DNA of 64,000 bases from Helichrysum umbraculigerum (taxonomy: Eukaryota > Streptophyta > Magnoliopsida > Asterales > Asteraceae). The stretch is taken from NCBI GenBank assembly GCA_949592205.1, contig CATIUR010000006.1, positions 8,449,001 through 8,513,000 of the forward strand. Direction: 5' to 3'. The notes under the pieces were generated by a model. It was given only the letters and a program-made list of their open reading frames with translations. It made no database searches and was not told the origin of the DNA. The position numbers and the translations under genes are program-made. Positions 32,755 through 43,500 of the stretch are shown here, in pieces. Position 1 is the stretch's first letter; each line of letters starts with the position of its first letter.

Positions 32755-33672
32755 CCACATTAGCATACACGAGTAACACTTGTGTAGCTTCAAAACAAAA
32801 CAGACTCGCTTCACTTGTATCACCAGACAGTAAAATACAAACCAAACGTAGCTAACACATGTGTTACTAAACCCTAAATTCATACAAAAACACAAAAACA
32901 CATATAACATACTGTCATACAAGATCAAAACGAACTAAAAATGAAAATATAGCATATTTAACACTAAAAGCTAAACATTAAACTTCGAAATACCTTACGG
33001 AATGGACCGGATCGAAAAGGCCTAGCAGCAATCGCTCCTAATGATGTTGTTCTTGGAACAATCTCATCACGAACATCAATTATTACAAATTAGTAAGTAT
33101 TAATGATGAATTTAAACCACAGTTCGAAAATTAGGGTTTCACAAGAACGGATTTTGTTGAAAATTAAACCGATAGAAAGATGAAACGAACAGTGTAGATG
33201 AAGGAGATGATAATTTTAGCAAGAAACAACAACGATTTGATGATTAATCGAATGAATTTTGATCTCTAGTGTTTGGGAAGTTCAATCGCAGAGGAGCAGA
33301 ATAGAGAGAGAATTTGAAAGTCTGTATAATTTTTGTGAAATAAAGTGAAAAATGGAAGAAATTAATTACATGGTAAAATTACCATCCTACCCCTCCGCCC
33401 AAAATCTAATTTATTTTGGTTTTTTTTAATTAAAAAATGAGGTATTAATATGGGCCCTTGATCTGATTAATCTGATGGCTCATATTGATTCCCCCATTAT
33501 CACTTAAAAAGGGTGTACTCATTTGAACCCTACTCTATGATATATTTACTACCGATCTTTATATATATGGTGTGTGTATGTATATGTGCATGTGCATGTA
33601 CTAATATGTATTAAAGAGTATTTTTAATATTTGCCCTTAAAGAGACATTTTGTTTATTTTTGACCAATGATT
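32755..33672. other. Old host segment, right part, with a possible Mutator-like end
   Basis: It starts with the third copy of the duplicated host block (AACACATGTGTTACTAAACC near 32850). No intact ORF is visible. Around 33430-33540 the sequence (GGGCCCTTGATCTGATTAA, then AAAAAGGGTGTACTCATTTG) reads like the terminal inverted repeat of plant Mutator-like elements, which would make the host a decayed MULE. The partner end is not in the window, so this is only a suggestion. Confidence 0.4.
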
Positions 33673-33680
33673 AAATAGCC

Positions 33681-33849
33681 TAGGGATGGCAAAAAAATCC
33701 AAATCCAACGGGGATCCCCGAACCCCGCAAGTTTTGGATCGGATTAGGGATGACCAATCGGGGATGGGGTGGGGTATGGGGCGATAAATGGGGATTTCTA
33801 TCGGATTGGGGTTGGGGTTGGGTAGTATCATCCCCGCCCCGCTCCGTCC

Positions 33850-33920
<71 letters not shown>

Positions 33921-34511
33921 TGTGTGATTACAATATATGTATATATAAGTATTAATTTTATATCTATAAATAACTAATATCATCAATAAATATATTTATT
34001 TATAACTTTTTGAATTACAATAATATTTAATACATTATTTATCTATAAGACTATGGTGTGTTGAAATTTAGAATTTTGACTCGTTCACAACAAAGGCTTA
34101 GTTATTATTTATTTGTAATGTACATGTGTAATCCTTCTATTTTCTTAGTATACTTGTGTCATCAACGAGGTCAGTTACTATACGTTGTCTTGATCATGTT
34201 ACTATTTGTTTTTGAAACGAGGATGCCAATTAGTGGATGTTTAGGTAATGCTTTAAGAAAAATCAATAAGTCATCCGAATTTTGGGTATTATTAATAGAG
34301 AACGAGTATTGAGATTCGATTTGAAGAGCTCACGTTCTCAATAAGTTACCCCCATAAGACCCCGTTGGGTATTGGGGTAAGCCATTCCCCGGATGGACCG
34401 CCCCGATAATACCCCGCTGGGGTTTGGGGTGGGGTTGGGGATTGCTTAGAATAATGGGGTTGGGGTTGGGGCTGACATCCCCGCACCGAATCCGCCTCAT
34501 TGTCATTCCTA
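33681..34511. mobile_element. hAT-type non-autonomous element J
   Basis: 831 bp bounded by imperfect inverted termini (TAGGGATGGCAA at the left; the right end reads TAGGAATGACAA on the other strand). The flanking 8-bp duplication has one mismatch (aaatagcc, 33673-33680; aaataggc, 34512-34519). An 8-bp duplication is typical of hAT elements. The interior is rich in GGGGTTGGGG words near both ends and carries a TA microsatellite. No transposase is visible. Confidence 0.7.
33852..33917. repeat. (TA)n microsatellite in J
   Basis: About 33 uninterrupted AT dinucleotides. Confidence 0.97.
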
Positions 34512-34514
34512 AAA

Positions 34515-34785
34515 TAGGCTAGTGGTAAGGGCATCCCATGACTTTCTAAAGATCATGGGTTCGAATCTTGCTATGGGTATTATTTATCATAAAGATACCT
34601 ACTACCAATGAATCGCATGACCCACAACGTTAAGGCTTAGTCAGTGCGAGTTTCGGCTCAGACGTTGTGGAATATGTGATTGAGGTGATTTACCCGGCCA
34701 TGTTGAACCTTGTGGGGGGTCGGTCGTGCTCAATTGAAATATGAAGCGGCTCCGGTGGCCCAAATACCCATTTTTTTAAAAAAAA
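34515..34785 (+). mobile_element. tRNA-derived SINE-like sequence
   Basis: A box A-like TAGTGGTAAGGG (34520-34531) and a box B-like GGTTCGAATCT (34558-34568), 26 bp apart, form the internal RNA polymerase III promoter pattern of a tRNA-derived SINE. About 200 bp of non-tRNA body follows, ending in TTTTTTT and an A-rich run near 34771-34790. It overlaps the right TSD of J, so exact borders and a TSD of its own could not be fixed. Confidence 0.6.
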
Positions 34786-35172
34786 ATAATATTTTGGTTG
34801 CACCTGATTTATAATGGATCAAAAATATCCTTAGAATGTAAAAATGATGTTCTACCAAAAAAAAGTTGTATGATTTTTAGGATGAATTCTAAATTGAGAT
34901 TATATCTTTAAATGTGTGAGATTGTTAGAACATATTCCCATGTTGTGCATTGATTTAGGGGAAGTAATTGGTCGTGTTGGTTTTGACTATTGTTGGGTGT
35001 TGTTAATTTAAGGGGAAATACTTTGTGTTGTTGAATTGTACAAATAATTTGGGGTATTGATATTTCCAACATGATTTTTATAGATTCACTATAACTGTGC
35101 AGTAAGCAGTTGTACCATATAAATAAATAGTTGTACATTACGGTGGATCTATCAAAAATCATGGTGGAATTA
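34786..35172. other. Non-coding, nothing recognised
   Basis: AT-rich sequence without gene or repeat signature. It ends with aatta (35168-35172), the left TSD of F. Confidence 0.6.
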
Positions 35173-35851
35173 TGTAACATCCTCTCCGTTAGTCTGGTAT
35201 TTTTCTATTTATAATTGCGTATTTAATTGTTTTAAATAATTTTGCGATATAATTGTTTAATTGTGAAACTTGCTGAAATAGGTCTTAGGACTTATTGTGG
35301 TTAATAAAATGTTGCTTGATTTAAACTATTAAAGTTGACGGAACAATAAAATAAATTTCTCGCATTTAGTAATTAAGTTCCAGGCAATAGATTTAGAGCG
35401 GATATAAAATACCCAAAATGTTAAATCGGCTTAAAAAGGGGCCGATCTTTATTTGGGGATCACTTTCCCAATTTCTTGTTTATTTTCATTTTCTTTCAAA
35501 CAAAACCAATAAACCCTAACTTAAAAACTTTAGATTAAATCATCAATTGGAAGTAGAATTGAAGTGTGATCTTTGGCTTGTATCATCCTCATCATCCTCT
35601 AGTTGCCATCATCTTGTTCTTCCTTTCCTTGTAAGTGATTTTAGTGCATAACCTTAATTTTTAGAATAAGTGATGAAATTGATAATTTGAGATGATTCTT
35701 GAGTTTGTATGGTAATTACTTGTGATCTATGATGCTATATGATGATTCTTGGTTAGTTATATGGATTAAATCCATGTTCTCAAATCATAATTGAAACTAG
35801 TTTGAAATTTAAATGGGTTTTATGATTTGGTATGAATTTGATGATAGATGA
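35173..35851 (+). repeat. Element F 5' LTR, segment before G
   Basis: It matches the start of the 3' LTR (45112 on) and contains a CTTGTAAGTG donor-like site (GTAAGT at 35631-35636) after a CT-rich leader. It resumes at 38962. Confidence 0.94.
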
Positions 35852-36591
35852 TGTAACACCCGGTCAAAAAGTCAAAATCCTCATACAATTTAAACTTTTT
35901 ATAATCGTAGTTTTATATACAATTATAACCAAGCAAACGAAAATTTTACATTTTTGTATATAACGAATAGTGATTATTTAATAATCACAAATAAATTCAT
36001 TTGAAGTCACATTATATATTTAAATTTAGTAAAACAATTTTTGATTTAATTGATTTTTAACCGGAAGAACGGAAATAGAAATTTAAAAATATTAAATTTA
36101 TATATATCATTCGGGTACAAAATACGGGCATTTTACGCTGCGAAATAGGAACGAAGTGGGGGAAAACTCCTCCCCACCTCTTTGGATCAGCCACCCAACC
36201 CCAAACCCCCCTCATTCTTTCCTTTCTTTCATTTCATTTCACACACACCTCACCTAAAACTCTCTCTAAAAATTCTTACCAAATTTCGGATCTCCAAATC
36301 GACCCACGAAAATTTACATTTTCGGAATCACCATCAAGAGAGGAACAACATTAACAAAGGCGCCACCATCGTTTTCTTCCTCGTTTGGCCTCGATTCGCA
36401 ATTGTAAGAAATTCTCAAATTCTTAGATTTAATCATTTTGGAGTAATGTTTTAGTGTAAAAATGTTTACATAAGTTACTTATAACGTAAACAACCAAGAA
36501 ACCACGATTTTATAGCCTGAAAATGCGTTTGATTTGCGATTTTGGCCGGAAAAACGCGATTTCCGAAAGTTTCTAGGCTGGTGTTCTTCAG

Positions 36592-36824
36592 TGCGACACA
36601 AGCCTTGTGTCGCATACTGTGTCGCATAAATTTCCCATGTGACACAACCATTATGTCGTACCTTGTGTCGCAGACTCCATGCGACACAACCGTTATGTCG
36701 CTATTGATTTAGCATCGCAAGCTTTTGCGACACAACCACTGTGTCGCAGAGCTTTTGTGTCGCACTCCATGCGACACAACCATTGTGTCGAATGACATAT
36801 TTTTGTGTCGCATGTTATGTCGCA
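36592..36824 (+). repeat. TGTGTCGCA-type hairpin array in G
   Basis: GCGACACAA and TTGTGTCGCA (with TTATGTCGC variants) alternate. Offset is 0.74-0.97 kb from the LTR start. Same word as in B and E. Confidence 0.85.
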
Positions 36825-36981
36825 GAAAACAGAAAGTTTAAAAACTCACATTTCCACTAAGTGTCGAGACCCTAAATTTTATCACTTGATTTCACCCAAT
36901 TGCAAGTCCAGATGCGTTATTACTTAAAGCAATATAGTAGAAATAAAAATTTTCCAAGCTGACCTGGCAGCTCGACCCCAG

Positions 36982-37057
36982 CCAGGGGCTCTGCCCCTTG
37001 GACCCCGCCAGGGGCTGCCGCCCCTTGGACCCCGCTAACCAGGGGCGCTGCCCCCGG
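36982..37057 (+). repeat. Three GC-rich stem-loops in G
   Basis: Three near-tandem units start at 36982, 37008 and 37039. Each begins CCAGGGGC and returns with a complementary GCCCC(TT)GG arm after 3-4 nt. Confidence 0.8.
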
Positions 37058-38019
37058 ACCCCCGTACTTAGAATCCGTAAGCACATTTTTCACCAAGTGT
37101 CAAACTTGTACAACTTCAAAACACTTATACGATACACGTTTTCAAACATACAATTCAATCAACCAAATCGTAGTAATTTGGACAAACAACTACAAAGGTA
37201 GTCTTTCGAGATGCCTAAACAATTAATAACCATCGCGTGTCATGGACACCCTCAGGTTACAAGTCTTCGGATCACACTTCAAGGCAAATCAATCCAAGTT
37301 ATTAATTCAAACTTTCAAGACTCAGGTGAGTTTCATAGCCCCACTCTTTCAACTGTTTTACTAATTTTGGGGTGAAACACATGCTCAATTACTGTTTTCG
37401 AATTATATTAACAATTGTTTATAATTCACAACTATTTTATTACTGTATGTAATACAAAATGTGTAATACGTAGGAATTACACCCGTAACATTGTTTTAAG
37501 AACAATATCAATACTTAACCTAGATAGGTTGGAATCATACCTTGTTAGGTCGTTGGAAAACGATTACCAATACATAACTTGATTTAGTTTACACAATCCT
37601 TTGGCCATATTGTCGCGGGACAATATCATTGAATACATTAGAACTAGTTAGGTTAACCTACACTGGATAACATCGATACTATTACAAGTTTAGTTATTCT
37701 TTGAGAACTGGAACTGTCGACATACTCCCTTATCCCTCGAATGGGAACCGAACTTAAGTGAACATTTTCCCAAGACTCTGTTATATATACTTACTATGCT
37801 TTAGGCTAGGAGTATACAGTATAATCACACGTTAGTACAGACTCCTTATATCAATACAACTCAACTGGTGACGACTCTGGCTCAGGATGTAATCCAACCA
37901 GGGATGGTCCCCCGGCTCAGGATGTAATCCAACCGTGGGGGTGTCACCTGATATATATTTACATACTATTATACGATCTACTTAGTCGGGCATGTCGTTG
38001 TACTGCCGGCTCAATCACA

Positions 38020-38345
38020 AATTGCTGCGAGCAATTCCAAAAACGATGCCGCGGTATTGCAGCGGGCACCAAACGATGCCACGGTAAAGTGGGCACAAAA
38101 CGAAACCACGGTATTGCAGTGGACGAAATTTCAATCAATGGATCAGCGAGTGATACTCGGGATTCACAATAAGTTAACGGATCGGTGGTGCCGCCACGCG
38201 AGGCTGTTAGCTCAATTCATGTCCGGGTTAGCTTATGCTAATCGGTTAAACGGACACGCTAAACGTTCAAACATAGATCTGCGGATCTACAATCACTTGT
38301 TGCTGGATGCAACACCTCATATATTAAATCATAGTTCTGCGGGAC
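38020..38345 (+). repeat. Third hairpin field in G with co-varying stems
   Basis: AATTGC-TGCGA-GCAATT (38020-38036); CCGC...GCGG (38049-38065) and CCAC...GTGG (38106-38122), both around the same 9-nt loop GGTATTGCA; TAGATC-TGCG-GATCTA (38274-38289); TGTTGC-TGGAT-GCAACA (38298-38314). The TGGAT loop recurs in C and, as GGGAT, in E. Confidence 0.78.
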
Positions 38346-38961
38346 TACAGTTACTTACTATCATATGACGTGGTCATACAGCTATTTGGTTACAACTTAG
38401 GCAGGTATTGCCTCTTGTTATACACTTACTCATACCAGAAAGGTATTCAGGTTCGAAGAACCTCAATTATCGTGTACTTAGGTACGGAACACATTTGCTT
38501 AGGCATTAGATACCTAGATTTTTGAATTACACATTGGTAATTACAACTACAATTTGATACAAATCAGGATCGGTGATTCTGAGCAACTTCTCAAAACATA
38601 CAAGATTTATACTTTATGTTTTCAACTAACAAACCTATGAGCTCACCAGCTTTATAGCTGACCTGTTTTAGCATGTGTTCTCAGGTGCCCAGCAGGATTA
38701 GGAATTACTACAAGATTACGCTAGCTCGAGTCGCATGATTTCAAACAATTGGGACAACTCTGCATTTACTTTTGTATTTTCAATTTATGTATTTGAAATC
38801 CCTATTAAACTTGCCACGTTGTAAACGTTCTATTTGATAAATGTACAATTATTTTCAAACGTCTCATTTAGAGTCGTTCATTATGTATCTTATGCTATGA
38901 TATTTAATTTGGTAACACCCGACCCGATCGCTTCCGCAAACCGAAATTTGAGGGTGTTACA

Positions 38962-40347
38962 GATGATGTTTATTGAAGTTGTTAGTAGATATAGGATGTT
39001 ACTTTGATGTTAAAAACATAGGTTGGTCGAGTTTGGTATGTGGAGAATCGATTTTGGTAATTAGAATTCGTGCAGAGTTTAAACTCTGTTGTTGCTGCTG
39101 TAACTGAAGATCAACCCGGCGGGTCTTGACCCTTAGCCGGCGGCTAAACAGCCTAGCCGGCGGTCAGAGGACCCAAGCCGGCGGGTTTCATATGCTTCAA
39201 AACGCGATTTAGTTCTGTTGATGGAAAAATAAATATACCCGGCGGTTGACACATGGTAGCCGGCGGCTACTAGACTTAGCCGGCGGCTAAGTGAGCCAAG
39301 CCGGCGGCTTCGGGCTGTTTTCAGGGCATTATTCGTTTTTAGTTTTTAAAACCTTTCGAGTGTTAGTACATGTAATTATTTGACGTATTATGATTATGTG
39401 TATGATTAGTAGTCGTTAATATAAGTGTTTAGAATAATGAACTCCAAATGTGTCGAACTTTTTATAAGTTATATTTGGACGATAACGATTACTAACTTTT
39501 ATTTGATGTTGAATCTCAGATCCTCCGAAAGATAACGTTGCCCCGAGAATCTGAGTTAGTGAAGACGAAGGTATTGGTGAGTGGATTCAAAACTCACCGT
39601 TTGGCTTAGTTGTAATCATTTGATTACAACGGGTAAACGTAGACTTGATTATTGAGTTGATTAGTTGCTATTGTTGGTTATATGCATTTATGTGCTTTGT
39701 GTGGCCTTCGGGCATTGTTGTTAATGAGGTCAACTAGTTGATGAACTGTTGGTTGGGCTAGTGGGTTGTTGTGTGACTGGTACAGGGATGTACTTCATTT
39801 GTTGTGTGTGCTGAACTGTACCTAAGTATGATAACCACTAGCTATCGGTCTCGTCCGTTATAGCCATACGGATATGGTTGGATAAGTGATCTTGGGGAGC
39901 CGCCCGGGTACTAAGGTTATCCCCGGATCCGCCGATCCTCATTAAGTTGTTATTAGCTGTTGTGTTGGCGAATATTTGTTGTAGTTAATTGGTTTAGCTA
40001 AGTTGAATGTTGGGTGTTGGATTTACTCACTTAGCTATGTGCTAATCCCTCGTTGTTACTTCCTGCAGACTTTTGTTTTGTGCATGCGGGTGGGTAGCAG
40101 GAAGGTCAAACCTTGGAAGCATGGAATGTTTGATATTCAAGCTACTCTGATTATTTTTGTAACCACTCTGTTTAGCTCATATAATACCCCGTCATTCTAA
40201 TCTTTTGAACAAGTTTTAAATCGTAGTAACTTAACCATCTAAACTGTTTTGGTACTTTGGAAAAATATGTAATGAAGTATTGTGTTTTATTTACCTGCGC
40301 TTCCGTATTATCTTTAATATTACTATTAGGAAATGAGGGGTGTTATA
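38962..40347 (+). repeat. Element F 5' LTR, segment after G
   Basis: It continues F's LTR from the duplicated gatga to TGTTATA, directly before the primer region. It includes the CCGGCGG array (39113-39310) and a TTCCTGCAG acceptor-like site near 40062-40070. Confidence 0.94.
39113..39310 (+). repeat. GGC-loop hairpin array in F 5' LTR
   Basis: Around nine CCGGCGG cores. Several have matched arms around a GGC loop: ACCC-GGC-GGGT (39114), TAGCC-GGC-GGCTA (three times) and AAGCC-GGC-GGCTT (39298-39310). Arms differ between units but remain complementary. Confidence 0.85.
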
Positions 40348-40350
40348 AAT

Positions 40351-40362
40351 TGGTATCAGAGC
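40351..40362 (+). promoter_or_regulatory. Element F primer-binding site (tRNA-iMet)
   Basis: TGGTATCAGAGC, three bases after the LTR. Confidence 0.92.
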
Positions 40363-40521
40363 AGAGTTTTGGGATAATTGTTCGTTGTTGAATGATCAAT
40401 CCCAAAACCGGAGCGTGATATATCAAACATTCTTGTGTATGGGATTAGTATTGGTTGATGGTAGTTGGTATTTAGATGCTAACGATTAACAAAAGTTCAA
40501 GTGTTGTGTTGAGTTTCAGAA

Positions 40522-43500
40522 ATGGCAGATAACGAACCACCGACCACCAACCCCAATAATGTCTCCCGGATTGTCGCTCCTCAAGTAGAGACTCATACCG
40601 AGCAACATGATCATAATGGTACTTCTCAACCAACCGGACATCAATATAACCGAGATGAGTATATTCATGAGATGGAAGACGAGTTAGTATTTCTTAGGGA
40701 ATTCAAGAGGAAAGCTGAGGAAGCTGCGACTAGACAGTTATTTCAGCAAACCCCGGTCTTTGGTTCTAGTTCATCTTCTCAATCAGAAAAGAAGTGCTCA
40801 TACAAGACTTTTATGGCTAGTCGACCACCGGAATTTCAGGGAAGTAAAAATCCTACAGTAACGTTAAATTGGTTGAGAGATATGGAACGCAAATTTGATG
40901 TGACTTGCTGTGATGAGGAATTTAAAGTCAAGTATGCGGTTCAATGCATGAAGGATGAGGCTATGGTTTGGTGGGATTCTGTTACCGGACACTTGACGCA
41001 ACAACAAAAGGAAGCTATTAATTGGTCTCAATTTCATCAGGCTGTTCGTAACCAATACTGTTCGGATTTTGATATTGCTAGGATTCGAAGAGAGTTTGTG
41101 AATCTTCGATTGAAGGATGACATGACTATTGATGAATTGATTTCGCAGTTTACGGATAAGCTTAGATTTGTGCAACAATGGGTTCCTGACGAGAAGACCC
41201 AGATAGAACAGTTTGTGGATGCATTACCGGATAATTACCGTACGGTTGTGAGATTGGCTAAGGATTTATCGCATGCTTTTAACCTTGCGAGGTCTGCCGA
41301 TAGTGATTTGAGAGGTTTGCGATTATGGCAAGGAAGGGATACAAGTTTCCCTAAAGCAAGAACTGAATCATCGGGAAAGAATAAATCTAAGTGGCAAGGG
41401 AATCGGCAGAGTGGTAAGAAATTTGTTGGAAGGAGTAGTTCTTCGGGAAGTTCCAATAGTTCCAACTGGTGTAGTTCGTGTAGGTCTCGGCATAATGGTC
41501 CGTGTACGGCTCAGACAAACAAATGTATGAAGTGTGGTGAATTAGGACATGAGATAAAGAGTTGTCGTTATCCAAATTTTGTTTGCTGGACTTGTAAGAA
41601 AGAAGGGCATAGGGTTGGTCAATGTTCGGAGGAAAGGTCGACGGGGTCGGGTTCGGTCGGGAGTTCGGGATCTTCCGGTCAGAAAAGAAAGAACCCTCCT
41701 CCAGCAACTAGTAGGGCCTTTCAAATGACGGTTGATGAGGCCGTGCATACTGAAGATGTTATCACTAGTACATTTCTTATAAACTCTGTACCTGCGCGTG
41801 TATTGTTTGATTCGGGTGCTAATTGTACTTTCATTTCTGTGCAATTTTGTGATAAGTTGAAATTAGCCCCTACTGTGATAACAAAGCCTATAGAAGTAGA
41901 AATAGTTAGTGGTAAGTTAGTTCCTGTTACCACCTCGGTGACTGGAGTTAATATTACTATTGATGATCATGTTTTTCCTATTTCCTTCTTGTTGATGCCA
42001 ATCCCTAGTTTCGATGTAATAATTGGTATGGATTGGTTGAGTCAAAATAAGGCTAGTATTGATTGTCATCAGAAGTGGGTTAGGATCCCAATCTCCGAAG
42101 GGTCATACGTTGTGGCTCGAGGAGAACGGGACGGTGTAGCTATTCCTTTGATTTCTTTGATGAAAGCTAGGAAGTCATTGTCAAAAGGTTGTGAGTCATA
42201 CCTAGCCTATGTAGTCGATGCCAAATTAAAAAGGAAAACTGTTTCGGATGTTTCAGTTGTTTGTGAGTACTCTGAAGTATTTCCTGATGAATTGCCTGGT
42301 TTACCACCAGTTAGGGAAGTTGAGTACCGTATTGATCTTGTTCCGGGCTCGTCGCCGATTGCTAAAGCTCCCTATAGGTTAGCTCCTTTTGAGATCCGTG
42401 AAATGATGAATCTGATTCAGGAGTTGTTGGATAAAGGTTTTATTAGACCTAGTTCCTCGCCGTGGGGTGCACCAGTGTTATTTGTGAAAAAGAAAGACGG
42501 GTCGTTGCGCATGTGTATTGATTATAAAGAGTTGAACAAGAGAACGGTAAAGAATAAGTACCCTCTTCCGAGAATAGATGATTTGTTTGATCAGTTACAG
42601 GGTTCTTCGGTATACTCAAAAATTGATTTGAGGTCGGGTTATCATCAAGTTCGTGTTCATGAACAAGATATACCTAAAACTGCTTTCCGAACCAGGTATG
42701 GGCATTATGAATTTCTGGTTATGCCTTTTGGTTTAACAAATGCACCAGCGGTATTTATGGATTTGATGAACCGTGTGTGTCGACCATTCTTGGATAAATT
42801 TGTGATTGTTTTCATTGATGATATACTTGTTTATTCGAAATCTGAAACTGAGCATGCCACGCATTTGAGATTGGTTCTTGAAACATTGAGACGGGAACAG
42901 TTGTATGCAAAGTTTTCCAAATGTGAATTCTGGATTCGAGAAGTTCAGTTTTTGGGTCATATAATTTGTCAAGATGGTGTAAAAGTGGATCCATCAAAAG
43001 TTGCAGCTGTGATGAATTGGAATGCGTCGAAATCTGTTTCTGAGATAAGGAGTTTCCTGGGGTTAGCGGGATATTATCGAAAATTTATCAAAGATTTTTC
43101 TAAGATAGCCGGTCCGTTAACCAAGCTAACTCGTAAAGATGAGAAGTATGTGTGGACTGATCAACAGGAGCAAGCTTTTCAGACATTGAAACAATCATTG
43201 TGTCAGACACCGATTTTAGCATTACCAGAAGGTACTAATGATTTTATGGTATATTGCGACGCTTCATATTCGGGTTTGGGTTGTGTCTTAATGCAAAGGG
43301 ATAGAGTTATCGCTTATGCTTCTCGACAATTGAAACCGCATGAGAAGAATTATCCTACGCATGATTTAGAACTCGCAGCAGTTGTATTTGCCCTAAAACT
43401 TTGGAGACATTATTTATATGGGACTAGATGTGTTGTTTGTACTAATCACAAGAGTTTGCAATATGTGTTTTCCCAGAAAGAATTGAATATGCGGCAGAGA

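Larger units (their letters stand above)
35852..38961 (+). mobile_element. Solo LTR G (C-like family)
   Basis: 3,110 bp with the TSD gatga (35847-35851, 38962-38966) and termini TGTAACACCC...GGGTGTTACA. The right end (CTTCCGCAAA near 38929, GCTCGAGTCGCATGATTTCAA near 38724) matches the LTRs of C and D. There is no PBS or coding region, so it is a solo LTR. It is the longest LTR in the window and the richest in hairpins, with three separate fields. Confidence 0.93.

Noticed and set aside
33637..33921. Frames rich in YIYIYI across the TA repeat (also 51970-52152)
   Set aside because: Translation of a dinucleotide microsatellite, not a gene.
36892..37201. Frames containing repeated PLAGSKG/DPARG words
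   Set aside because: Translation of the three GC-rich stem-loops at 36982-37057.
38057..38368. 103-residue frame in G
   Set aside because: It covers the hairpin field and has no similarity to any retroelement protein seen here; probably chance.
35852..38961. G considered as a host gene promoter or separate transposon class
   Set aside because: 5-bp TSD, TG...CA ends and similarity of its right end to C and D show that it is a solo LTR.
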